Positions 7,753 through 16,877 of a stretch of DNA of 26,164 bases are shown here, one piece after another. The translations under genes and the position numbers were made by a program. Each line of letters opens with the position of its first letter. Position 1 is the stretch's first letter. The stretch spans positions 1 to 26,164 of the forward strand of contig RPFO01001616.1 of NCBI GenBank assembly GCA_009746045.1, in the 5' to 3' direction. The notes under the pieces were generated by a model that searched no databases, was not told where the DNA came from, and worked only from the letters and a program-made list of their open reading frames with translations. Source of the stretch: Mesostigma viride (Eukaryota; Streptophyta; Mesostigmatophyceae; Mesostigmatales; Mesostigmataceae).

Positions 7753-8351
7753 AGGTCCTTGATCTGGAAGGCGATCGCACGGAGCGTGACAGCATTGTCG
7801 CCTCTCCTTACTACGCACCGTCGTGGACGGGCCAGTTTTCTAGAGTGACATTAGGTGGCGGCAGCGCAGGGATGACGGTCCCCATTTCTGATGTACACCT
7901 GCAGCACTGGACAGTGGGCGGTACGGCAGAGGTGCACCAGCCTGAGCTGATCAGTACCGGCAAACTGTCAGCTGCCACGGTGGCGGCGTTGAAAGAGCAC
8001 CCGCAGATTGACTTTGAGCATTACAAGACTGCCACCGCCGCCAGGGCAGCAGCAAAGGATGACTGCAATGCCTACTTTGCCGAGCATGGAGCACGTGCGC
8101 TTATCGGGATGCGCCTGTGTGCCCTGTTTCCGGGGATAGCGAGGAAGAGGGAGCGCTTCCATGGCTGGGTCACTAAGGTTCAGGAAAGGGGAGGTCACCT
8201 GCTCATCAAGGCGATGTGGGCTGATGGGCAGGACTATCATGCCCTGGCGGAGGTGACGCAGTTCGTGTGCGGCTGCCCACACCCAGTCGAGGCATTTGGC
8301 CGCGCTCGCTTCTTTCCACAGGAGCTAGGCTGGCACCGTGAACGCAGGTGA
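7533..8351 (+). CDS. Unrecognised protein, frame 3 part, Tudor-like strand pattern
   Basis: A 272-residue frame with even, protein-like composition from about residue 10 to the end. Visible parts are a Cys pair near the start (CARCAREH), a central region with the motif LCALFPGIARKRERFHGWVT, then KVQERGGHLLIKAMWADGQD, which fits a small beta-barrel of Tudor or chromo type (G-W-V, then an I-K-A-W strand, then a D-G turn). The LFP.I....GW arrangement also occurs in the upstream frame (LHSLFPDIVAAEKQQLLDGW), which hints at an internal repeat. It overlaps the frame 1 ORF by 220 bases, and the ATG at 7533 need not be the real start. After the stop, an acidic Glu/Gly-rich frame (8390-8556) over the purine tract could be a further C-terminal part if a 43-base GT...CAG intron (8347-8389) is removed. 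That is speculative. Confidence 0.5.
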   Translation: MPCPRDSSADQPRMCARCAREHINGNARFAHTDFRQAHLQGEWKPHTTQRLLVVKRPAVTCGQGMPWAPHMLVKVLDLEGDRTERDSIVASPYYAPSWTGQFSRVTLGGGSAGMTVPISDVHLQHWTVGGTAEVHQPELISTGKLSAATVAALKEHPQIDFEHYKTATAARAAAKDDCNAYFAEHGARALIGMRLCALFPGIARKRERFHGWVTKVQERGGHLLIKAMWADGQDYHALAEVTQFVCGCPHPVEAFGRARFFPQELGWHRERR

Positions 8352-8394
8352 TGGCACCCACATAGACGATGCCGTCCCTGCTGTGCACAGTGAC

Positions 8395-8545
8395 AGTGAA
8401 GGCGGGGAGGAGGAGGAAGAGGGAGAGAAGAGGGGGAGAAGAGGGGAGGAGGAGGAGGGGAGAGGGAGGGAGAGGGGAGGGAGAATGGGAGGGGAGGGGA
8501 GGAGGAAGAGGGAGAGGGAGACGGAGAGGAGGATGCGGAATGGGA
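8395..8545 (+). repeat. 150-bp polypurine tract
   Basis: The + strand is almost entirely G and A (GGAGGAGGAGGAAGAGGGAG pattern, few pyrimidines). It directly follows the stop at 8351. Such tracts can adopt triplex structures or encode an acidic/basic low-complexity tail. Serine/proline ORFs on the - strand are artefacts of it. Confidence 0.9.
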
Positions 8546-8551
8546 GCCGGG

Positions 8552-8978
8552 GATGACTGGTAGATGAGACGGTGCCATCTACCGGCGCATGGAATGAAGT
8601 GGTACACAAGTTTACTCATGGTTATCGGCAAGTAGAGCATGCACGCCTGGCCTAGTTGCATCAATGAGTTGAGTTTGGAGAGGCTGCATTTTGCTTGGAT
8701 GAAGAATGTGTTAGCATGGCCAAACTTTTATGGCTTGTAGCCAAATCCTCTTGGGGTATGCAGTGTACTAGCGGTGTGCAATTGCGAGGATTCCTGTCTT
8801 GTAGCGATGTGGCCTCTCACCCTGCAGCCTGGTAGATGTGTTGGCATGCAGCCACCCATCATGGTCATCCGATCTGGTGTGATTTGCATTTGCACACCTT
8901 GTATTAAGGCCATGATTTATGATTGTCTTGTTATTTTTAATGTGTATATGCGAAAAGAGGCAATATGCTATATATAGT
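8552..8978. other. Spacer without supported gene
   Basis: Mixed-composition sequence between the purine tract and the subterminal repeats. The short ORFs on both strands lack any domain. Confidence 0.4.
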
Positions 8979-9760
8979 GCTAGCAAATGTCACTACCTTT
9001 ACCTATGCCTGACCTTACAAGTTGAGGATGGTCTAATGTAGTGGCAAACAGGTTATTTACAACAATTCACAGTTTTCTGACATAGTTTGAGGCAACTATA
9101 CTTACCAAAATGCTTGAAAAAGGCAAAAATTGCACCATTTATGCTAGCAAACGTCACTATTTTGAGATCAAACTGGGCCCAAACTTGGCCCATGGTCTAA
9201 TCTAGTGGTGTTTAGGTTGCTTCCAACATTTCATAGCTTTCTGACATAGTTTGATATTGTTAGTAGCTTACACTGAGCAAAATGCTTGAAAATGGCAAAA
9301 AATGCACCATTTATGCTAGCAAACGTCACTATTTTGACGTCAGACTGAGCCCAAACTTGGCCCATGGTCTATCTAGTGGTGTTTAGGTTGCTTCCAATAT
9401 TTCATAGCTTTATGACGTAGTTTGATATTGTTTAGTAGCTTACACTGAGCAAAATGCTTGAAAATGGCAAAAAATGCAGTATTTATGCTAGCAAACGTCA
9501 CTATTTTGAGTTCAGATTGACCCCAAACTTTGTGCATGGTCTATTCTAGTGGTAATTAGGTTGCTTGCAAATATCCATGATGGTTTGACGTGATTTAGTA
9601 CTGTTTCCTATTTATTACTATTTAAAATGACAAAAATGTACCTTTTTGCTAGCAAATGTCACCAAGATGACGTCCGATCGATACCAAACTTTGTACGAGG
9701 TCTATTTTGGTTGCAAACATCATGCATGACAATTTTCAGCATAAAAAGACAAACTTCGGT
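8979..9760 (+). repeat. Five tandem ~170-bp subterminal repeats
   Basis: Units start with GCTAGCAAA(T/C)GTCAC at 8979, 9143, 9315, 9487 and 9648, so spacings are 164, 172, 172 and 161. The middle units are most alike, and the outer ones have drifted. Shared landmarks are CCAAACTTGGCCCATGGTCT, a GGTTGCTT block, a TGACATAGTTTGATA block and AAAATGCTTGAAAA. The array ends 17 bases before the inner right TIR block (9777). Subterminal arrays in DNA transposons often hold transposase-binding sites. That role is inferred. Confidence 0.92.
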
Positions 9761-9776
9761 ACGAAGTACATTTTGC

Positions 9777-9832
9777 GTGCTGGAGTACATTCTTAATGGC
9801 TGGTAGGGTAATGCGTATTGCATTACTTAACT
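9777..9832 (-). repeat. Right terminal inverted repeat, inner block and outer-end copy
   Basis: 9777-9808 is the inverted match to 1632-1663 (30 of 32). It is followed at 9808-9832 by an inverted copy of the outermost 25 bases of the TIR. The palindromic middle block expected between them is missing here and is found instead at 10421-10446, after the foldback unit. Confidence 0.82.
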
Positions 9833-10043
9833 AAAATTGGGCCGCGTGGGGAAATCCGGCGTTCCGCACACACCGCTCGTTACCGAGGTGACTCGATTAA
9901 TTACGACTCGGCTATTCCCAGCCTCACGCCGTAATTCCTATTTCGACTTGGCCTACCCGGCCTCCGCCAAACATAGAAATCCACAAATATTTCGACTCGG
10001 CCTCCCAGGCCTACCCGCCGCAAATATTTCCGTGCCTCCGAGA

Positions 10044-10055
10044 GGATTCGAACCC
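10044..10055 (-). other. tRNA B-box-like sequence, left arm
   Basis: On the - strand the arm reads GGGTTCGAATCC, which matches the RNA polymerase III B-box / tRNA T-loop consensus. The surrounding T-stem pairs only partly and no A-box or cloverleaf was found at the expected distance, so this is at most a tRNA-derived remnant. Confidence 0.35.
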
Positions 10056-10172
10056 GGTACCCAGGAGCGAACGCCAATCTTAGTTAAGTAATGCAATACG
10101 CATTACTTTTGCATACTTGCAAGTATGCATCTTAGTTACTTAACTAAGATTGGCGTTCGCTCCTGGGGTACC

Positions 10173-10184
10173 GGGTTCGAATCC
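10173..10184 (+). other. tRNA B-box-like sequence, right arm
   Basis: Mirror copy of the left-arm motif, GGGTTCGAATCC on the + strand, followed by TCTCGGAGGCACGG. Same reservations as for the left arm. Confidence 0.35.
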
Positions 10185-10395
10185 TCTCGGAGGCACGGAA
10201 ATATTTGCGGCGGGTAGGCCTGGGAGGCCGAGTCGAAATATTTGTGGATTTCTATGTTTGGCGGAGGCCGGGTAGGCCAAGTCGAAATAGGAATTACGGC
10301 GCGAGGCTGGGAATAGCCGAGTCGTAATTAATCGAGTCACCTCGGTAACGAGCGGTGTGTGCGGAACGCCGGATTTCCCCACGCGGCCCAATTTT

Positions 10396-10471
10396 AGTTA
10401 AGTAATGCAATACGCATTACTTTTGCATACTTGCAAGTATGCAAAAGTAATGCGTATTGCATTACTTAACT
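10396..10471. repeat. Perfect 76-bp palindrome at the right end of the nested element
   Basis: 38 bases (10396-10433) are followed at once by their exact reverse complement (10434-10471), with no spacer. The outer half is the terminal 38 bases of the element's TIR. The same 38-base text occurs at 1575-1612 and 10082-10119, and its first 25 bases at 9808-9832. Confidence 0.95.
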
Positions 10472-10476
10472 GAAGT

Positions 10477-13400
10477 CCGACCACCGCCCTGTCTGTCGTG
10501 GCTGCTGACGCCGCAGTCTCTGCCTAGCTCCAAACATCTTTATATATCGGCATTACGCAAGTGTTGCTACGTTTCGAGCAGGGCAATGCGGAGTGTTGGG
10601 CCAGTAGCTCAGCAGGTCCGGCTACAGAACCCTGCTAGGAGCTGTCTTTTTTCCCTGCAGGCTCTGTTTTCGGCCAGGCTGACATGGCGCTACGGGTTAT
10701 GGCTGAGCCGACGCAATGTTGCTGCCGACGGCACCTATCACCCGGTTTCCGGGTTGCGCACGGCTGCACGCACGACCACCACCGCGACCGCCTGACGACG
10801 TCGCCGTCTAAGGTTGTTTTTTTTCCCGGTGCTGCTTTTCCTTGACGACATTTTTACGGTGTGGCTCAGGTTACACCTCGTGTCTTTTGAGGGTGGCCCC
10901 GGATGAGCGGACAGTAGGGATTCAGGGCTGCCTTTTTACGCAAGGTTCCTTTTGCACTCACTTGACAATCTTTCAGGATCCTTTTCTTCGGTGCATGGGC
11001 AGCCTACCCTTGCTGTTTAAGGACTGTGGCACGTCCTTAACCCTAAATGGTCTGGCTGCCGATTTTCCGCCTAAAACTGAGTTACAGCCGACACGTCGGC
11101 CCTTCTCGGGGGACCAAATGCCGCGAAACTATTGAGAATTAGGAAAAGTTTAGCTGAGAAGATCGAAAGTTTATAATTTTCCTCACAGCATGGTACTAGG
11201 GTTTGCATACTTCTGACAAGTTATAGAGGTGTTCTGGCCGTCAAAGTACAAGGGGTCAGGGTACTTTTTCACGTACAACGTGCATTCCGGAAAACGACGA
11301 CCTGGCCATGGCGGCTTGCGCCCACGCATGGCATTTACGTTTTCGTTCGAATTTTCTGACCAAACTTAGGAAATTGATTTTATACGTCCTAAAGATCACA
11401 CAGGCCAATTTTTGGACCGCGGGAATGCCATTTGATAGGTGTCGGCAGCGTTCTTGCTGGAAAAAACTGCGATCAGGCCGGACGATAGAAACGTTGACAG
11501 CAATACCTTTCCGGCGTATTTTAAAGGATATATTGGTTTCTTTGTACTTTTTATGATACATAGTAGTCGTAAACGTGCAAGGGTGGCCAGAAATCGCCGA
11601 ATCCAGCGACCATGCTGCACAACTTTGGTGCGCCGAAATGCGCCATTTTGCGGCCACCGCCTGGGCCAAGGTAACGCCATCCATGCCTGGTAAAGCTTCA
11701 GCATCGTTTTCCTATCGATGTTTGACGTTTATATATACGTTCTAGCTTGTGTAGCACATTCTTTTTGCATTATTCATGCTCTTTCTTGACCCTGGCCTGG
11801 CCCCTTTCTAAAACACCCTTCTTAGATGCTTCCCTCAGTCAGTTGACCTGCCACAGTGTGATGGTGATAAGTTTTAGATGCTGTATGGGTTTGAATACCT
11901 CCATATATGTTTGTTATACATTTCCCACACACATATTGCATGAGTGTGAGGCAGTTGGCTGGTCTCTGTGGCATCATCAAGCATGTAACCGGTGAGTAGA
12001 AGCTTCCCATTGTCAGCATGTGCCACCAGGTGTGCTGGCCATCACCTGGCAAGCTATAGCAGCTTAGGCCTAGTTTATCCTTGCTAGGGCAAGCTGAAAT
12101 AGGCTTAAAATCACTAGTTTGTTGGTGGCTGCCTCCTAGAATGCATGCCTTACGTAGGGTATCCGTACCACGTTACCTACGTGCATGGACAAGGTGGCAC
12201 CTGCACATAGGTGCCATGTAAGGGCAGTGTGATGATGCAGTTATGTTTCCCCATCATTGTGGAAGGGAAATGTATTGTGTGGCATGGTTGGGGGCCATAT
12301 TAGTAGGTATTAGTAGGTAGTATGCCCACTCCTACCCCTTGGTTGCTTTTTACCAACGGTACCCCTATGGGCTGTACTGGGTGTAACTGCTGGCATACCC
12401 ACCCAAATGATGACCCCAATGGCTCAAACTGTTCAGCAACTAATTGTTTATCATCCCTGAAGTGGTAGGTGCCTAGCTCTTACAACATAATTCAAAATGC
12501 ACATTCTACCAAAAATGAAAACGCTCGTCTTGACCCCCCTGACTTTGACGGCAGTTATACATGGCCTACCCTGCATATATGTAAGGTTGTGATATACAAC
12601 CCGAAGGGCAACTCATGGACATGCTTGGCCCCCAAGGACAGCCATTGGATATGGGTGGGTTGGATGGCATCTGGTTTGCAAAATTGTGAAGTTACAGCCG
12701 ATGCATCGGCAGTATTTCTGCCCATTTAGGGGTTAATTCACGCGTCGCCAAACATTTGTTTCAGTTGTGGGGGAAACTCTTCCTTTTCTTGTTGAGCATC
12801 ATGACAGTGGAGGCGTTCTAGGTTGAGCTTTGGTTCCTCCCACGTGTATGGTGGTTTGGTTTTGGTGGGGAGGAGAACAACGGCATTTGTGTTGTTCCCA
12901 CTATCATCATGGTACTATGGGTAGGGCGAGCTCCCTAGGAGTTGTCCAGATTGGTGGCAGCTACGTCTGGTTACCCTGAGCAATTTTTTGCGGGGGAGTG
13001 GACATCCTGGATGTCTGCAATGTAATTTCCAGACGGCATCACACATGCCAGGGCAGAACAACAGCATTTACGGGGTTTCCACTATCATACTGGACAGCTG
13101 TGTCTAGTTACCCTGAGAAAATTTCTGCGGGGGAGTGGATATCCCAGGTCTGCCAAAAGGGTGCCAGATGCTATCATGGAGGCGTATGGCATGGTAGATG
13201 CCACCACATCAGGGGACATCGGGATACCTGCAGTGGGTTGTCCCCTAGAGGGTATCACACGTGCACCCATGAGTTGCCAGGTGTCTCTTGCATGGGTTGC
13301 CCACTTGCTAGACGGTGTCCTTTGACACATGTTCCCAGAGGGGGTGGACCACTTGCTTGACAATGTCCCTTTACAAGTGGGGTGTGGGTCACTTGCCAGT

Positions 13401-14157
13401 TGGGGCCCTTACCGCGCCAGACCATTGTGACCACGCATTTACTTCTCCCAGGACAGGATGGTTACCACTGCTTGTTGGCAGATGGTCCCTGTTGGGCCTA
13501 GGAGGTGCACTAGGACAGCAAGTATGGACACCAGGGCTGCTGTCATAGTTCTTATCTGTGAATATATCTGATATAGTTCTCAGATCAGAATTTTTGACAC
13601 TGGTCAAGGCATTTTTAGGCCCATTTTTTCGACTTTTGGGCAATTCTGCTGGCTGTTGGACCACCTCAGGCCCTTGTGCTCCTCCGGCTTAGGAGTTCTG
13701 GCTACCTGGCACTTGGTAGTAGCCCTGTTCGAGTCTGCTCTCTTAATAGGTTGGCAGTCTGTGGCTTGCCTACTAGGCAGTTTTTATGAGTGCCATAGTG
13801 AAGAGTGCTGGCTCCTTCCTGCAGCCTGATTGACGTTTAGTCCGGGCAGTTGACAGCATGTGGTCCTTCTTCCAAGCAGCTTCTGGAGCCAGGCTCATTG
13901 GTGTCCGTCCCAGGCCTCCTTAAAGCAGCTTAGTCACTTCCCCATAGCGTGATCGGCGCAAGCAGCTAGTCTTGGTTGTCCAGTCAGGCAACAGCTGTGT
14001 TGGATACCCACATGTGGGGGTGGTCCAACGCTGATTGGGCGTGGTGGCAGTAGCCTATTGGGGGCTTGGGCCAGTGGGGGATTGGGAACATGTCTATGGC
14101 GGGCATGGTGCATGGAGGCTACGTTGGAGAGTACCCTGGTAGTGGACTAGTGCTGTT
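10477..14157 (+). other. Decayed body of the LTR element, no readable gene
   Basis: This 3.7-kb stretch lies where gag and early pol of the retrotransposon should be. All frames are broken at short intervals. ORFs such as 10457-10795, 10842-11135, 12998-13360 and their antisense partners have no protease, zinc-knuckle or reverse-transcriptase motif that I recognise. A tRNA A-box-like string (TAGCTCAGCAGGT, about 10607) and a T-run follow the nested element, but no B-box is near. Confidence 0.55.
12871..13156 (+). repeat. Imperfect direct duplication in LTR element body
   Basis: The segment 12871-13020 (AGAACAACGGCATTT ... CTGGTTACCCTGAG ... GCGGGGGAGTGGACATCC) recurs at 13050-13156. The second copy lacks about 45 internal bases and has scattered substitutions. 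Confidence 0.75.
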
Positions 14158-14291
14158 GGTGGCAACTGCAAGCACTCATGGTGACGAGTGCCAGCACTCC
14201 TGGTGGCGACTACCAGCACTCATGGTGGGGCCTGAGAGCACTCGTGGTGGCGACTGCAAGCACTGCATGGTGGCCGCTGGCGACTCTGGTG
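14158..14291 (+). repeat. 22-bp tandem repeat, about six units
   Basis: Units GGTGGCGACTGCAAGCACTC(A/G)T start at 14158, 14180, 14202, 14224, 14246 and 14269. The first four are exactly 22 bases, the fifth 23, and the last is degenerate. The period is not a multiple of three, so it did not grow under a constraint to keep a frame. Confidence 0.88.
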
Positions 14292-16019
14292 ACTTGGGGA
14301 CGCCCAAGTGACGAGTATCTGTAATGCTGGTGCCTGCTCCTGACGCAGTGCTGGGTCCTGCCTGCTGGTGGACATCAAGCCAGCCTTGTGCAGATGAGTA
14401 ACCTCCTACCCTTGCTTTGCCCTGCTATGGACCTATCCTTGCTTGCATGGTGCCAGGATGGCTTGTTGTCTTGATAGTACACCATCCGCCCTTGAGCTGA
14501 TTGCTTGCACATCATGATGGTTGTATGAATGGGACTGCTTGCACGGGGGGTCTGGCATCATGTTTGCATGGGTAGGATGTCCTTGTGGGTTGGATGATGG
14601 GCGGGATCAACGGAGCTACAACTGTGGGGCCGGCTGGAATCTTTGGCATGACAGTGATGACAATGGTGCCCACTCCGTTGACTCTTAATTGAGGAGTTGG
14701 ACTACTTGGTGATGGGCAGGGGCTCACATGAGCTTAGAGGTGTGGGTTAGTCGGGGGACCCATTCAGCCCTCTACCACCCTTACAACCTGCCTCATGTGC
14801 ATCAGTATCCGTGGTACACTGACATTAATACCATTTGGCAGTCTACGTGGTCCACGGACATGGATACTACTTTCCATGCTTTGACTAGGGGGACATGGTT
14901 CAGTTTACTTGCTAGGGCCCTGCCAAGCTGAGGGGTATCTGTTTGATGACTGATGGCCTCATCCAGCATACCCTTACGCTGCCCTACTTGTGCAACCTTG
15001 TCTTGGGCTCCTTCGATCCTAATGCCCACATTACCTTGCATGGTAGTGCCACCTGGATGGTTGCGGGGAGTGATGTTGTTGCTGGGGCCCTGCCAAGCTT
15101 GGGCACATCAGTTGGCTGATTGGTGATTGCTTTCAGTCTGCTCTCAAGCTGCCTTGTATGCAACTCTGTCTTGGACACTTTGCTGTAGTTCCCACCCCAT
15201 CTCTGGTCATGAGGTGCATAGGACGTCTTAATAGAGCGACCCTGCAGGCCACCAGTGGTTTAGTGGGCTGAGAGACTTGCCTCCCCCACCCTTCTCTGGT
15301 TGGCTGGGCCTCTGTCTTCATGCGTATCCATGGCGTTTCTTCCTGCTAGGTCATGCTGTCAATCTTGGGAAGCTGATACCAGGATTATTACAGCTTATTC
15401 TACGCAGAGGGGTGGAATTATTAGGCATGCTGGTAGTCTCCAGTTTACCAGTTATGCTGAGGGGGATTTGTGTGGGAAGCCGGGCGTGCAGGGGATTGGG
15501 CTGCATCTAACCCTTGCATGGAGGTAGCGTGTGCTACGATTTACAAGTTGGGGCATACCGTTCATAATGCTGGTGAGGCATTACTGATCTTCTGCTATCC
15601 CTCTCAAGGCTGTGGATGGTTTTCCCAGGCATCTTATGGAGAAATAGTGTGCCTTGTGATTATCATAGGCCACTGGCTATGGGTTTGAGTGTACTAGCTA
15701 CTAAGGAGATGTGGCTTTACCTCACTCTCACTCCTTGGGTGCGGCTGGAGGGGGGGAATTTGTTCTGGTGGGGAGGAGATCTGTGAGGATCATAGCGTGG
15801 ATTCACCCTGGGATTTCAGTTCATCCTGTCGGGCTCACCTCATAGATCCCTGACTATGTGGTATCCTGATTTTGCTGGCCATCGGTGGGCTATTTTGGCT
15901 GTGCTTTGTGGCACCACCCAACCTGCTGACGGGTACCCACTGGTGACAACCCTGTCCACGGCCTCTCTTCATCATGGGTGTACTTCTGAGATACCCTTGC
16001 TCTTCCTGAGGCGACCCTG
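14292..16019 (+). other. Decayed pol region, no readable domain
   Basis: About 1.7 kb upstream of the reverse-transcriptase motif. Reverse-transcriptase catalytic motifs (for example YLDD or FLDD type) were looked for and not found. Frames break every 50-80 codons. Position suggests former protease and reverse transcriptase. Confidence 0.45.
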
Positions 16020-16229
16020 TTGGCACGTCTTCCTGCTGGATTGCTCCTGCCTCTTGGTGACTGCACTTCCACCTGGGGCGCTGTTGACGTTTCCTCGTTC
16101 CAGTTTGCGTGGACTGACGGGTGTCAGCAGGCCTTGGACTTGCTGCAGCAGAAGCTCACGCCAGCCCCTGTGTTAGGATTGAGCATTCTTGGAATCCATC
16201 CAGCCTGCTATGACCTGTTGGTGATCTGA
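16020..16229 (+). pseudogene. Ty3/gypsy-type reverse transcriptase fragment
   Basis: Within a 69-residue frame, 16098-16175 reads as FQFAWTDGCQQALDLLQQKL followed by TPAPVL. The order F.W...CQ.A...L...L..APVL is a signature of the thumb-to-RNase-H junction in Ty3/gypsy polyproteins. The residues before it do not match the usual YYRRFI region, and those after it do not give the TDAS start of RNase H in the same frame, so only this fragment is readable. It supports a Ty3/gypsy assignment and + orientation for the whole LTR element, and its distance of 1.8 kb from the 3' LTR leaves little room for a full RNase H plus integrase. Confidence 0.65.
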
Positions 16230-16877
16230 GGGAGGTCCCCAGTTGGGATGGATTGGGGATTTATTATGGCTCGGTTACCTGCCACTCTGTTGTGGTGATA
16301 CAGCATCTGTCCCTGACTACCTCTTCCCTTGAGAAGGGCTGGAATCTTTGGGTGTGCTGTGGTGACTAGCTTTGATGAGCCTTGGACCCTGGCAGCCCAG
16401 TTAGTTATGGGGGGTTGGCTGTATAGAGGGTTAGCCTTGCTACATGACACTCTGCTTCCTGCCCTGATCAAGCAGTGAGAGTTGTCAGTATTTCGTGGCA
16501 TGGATCCCTGTGGATGACCCGTTATCCCTGGGAATGTCAGGCTTGTCTTTCACCCGTGGACTCTAGCTGAGGGAGGGTGGTGTCCCAGAACATGGAGTGG
16601 CCTCGCCTTGTTTGGCTTAGGTGCCTTGATCCTGTTTACTCCTTCTTGGATTCATGTGGACTCATTGAATCCGACGGGGATCTGAGTTGAGTGGGATGGA
16701 CTCTGGTGGGAGTTTGGTTGGACTAAGCTGAGATGACATCCAGATTTTGGTGACCAGTTTCTGAGGATGGTTGAGGGGATTTGAGCTTGGATGGCACATG
16801 GAGAGTGACTTCTGTGTTGTACCCTCGACATATGGAGTGGTTCACCTAGGGCTTGATTCCTGGTATGATTAAGACAC

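Larger units (their letters stand above)
9808..10420. mobile_element. ~610-bp foldback unit interrupting the right TIR
   Basis: Two near-perfect inverted arms (9808-10090 and 10138-10420, one substitution and one indel seen) face each other across a ~47-base centre. The arm ends are GTAATGCGTATTGCATTACT, which is also the reverse complement of the outer TIR of the host element. The centre (10082-10119) again holds a copy of the 38-base TIR end. Removing the unit restores the TIR order seen on the left (inner block, hairpin block, outer block). A 2-bp TA could be its target duplication, but this is weak. It may be a MITE-like foldback or a template-switch product. The ORFs in the arms are mirror images and not genes. 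Confidence 0.75.
1575..10471. mobile_element. 8.9-kb TIR DNA transposon nested in LTR element
   Basis: The left end at 1575 and right end at 10471 are inverted copies of each other (AGTTAAGTAATGCAATACGC inward). The unit is flanked by a perfect 5-bp duplication, GAAGT at 1570-1574 and 10472-10476. TIRs continue inward: 1632-1663 matches the reverse complement of 9777-9808 with two mismatches in 32. Between the outer and inner parts of the right TIR lies an inserted foldback unit (about 9808-10420). Cargo in order: hexamer arrays, a perfect 297-bp inverted repeat, a transposase-like pseudogene, an unrecognised two-frame gene, a purine tract and five subterminal repeats. AG...CT ends with a 5-6 bp duplication do not let me name a superfamily. 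Polinton-type, Transib and others were considered, but no DDE transposase, polymerase B or integrase was seen. The element may be non-autonomous. Confidence 0.85.

Noticed and set aside
9837-10391. Two nearly identical ORFs facing each other
   Set aside because: They are the same sequence in the two arms of the foldback unit, end at TIR sequence and overlap the tRNA-like motif. Not protein-like.
1575-10471. Polinton/Maverick identity for the nested element
   Set aside because: AG ends and a possible 6-bp duplication are suggestive, but no polymerase B, integrase, packaging ATPase or capsid gene was seen and the element is shorter than usual.
10600-10655. Possible tRNA gene (TAGCTCAGCAGGT, then a T-run)
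   Set aside because: There is an A-box-like string but no B-box, no cloverleaf pairing and no acceptor stem.
11035-11050. Telomere-like CCCTAAA string
   Set aside because: A single occurrence without tandem copies.
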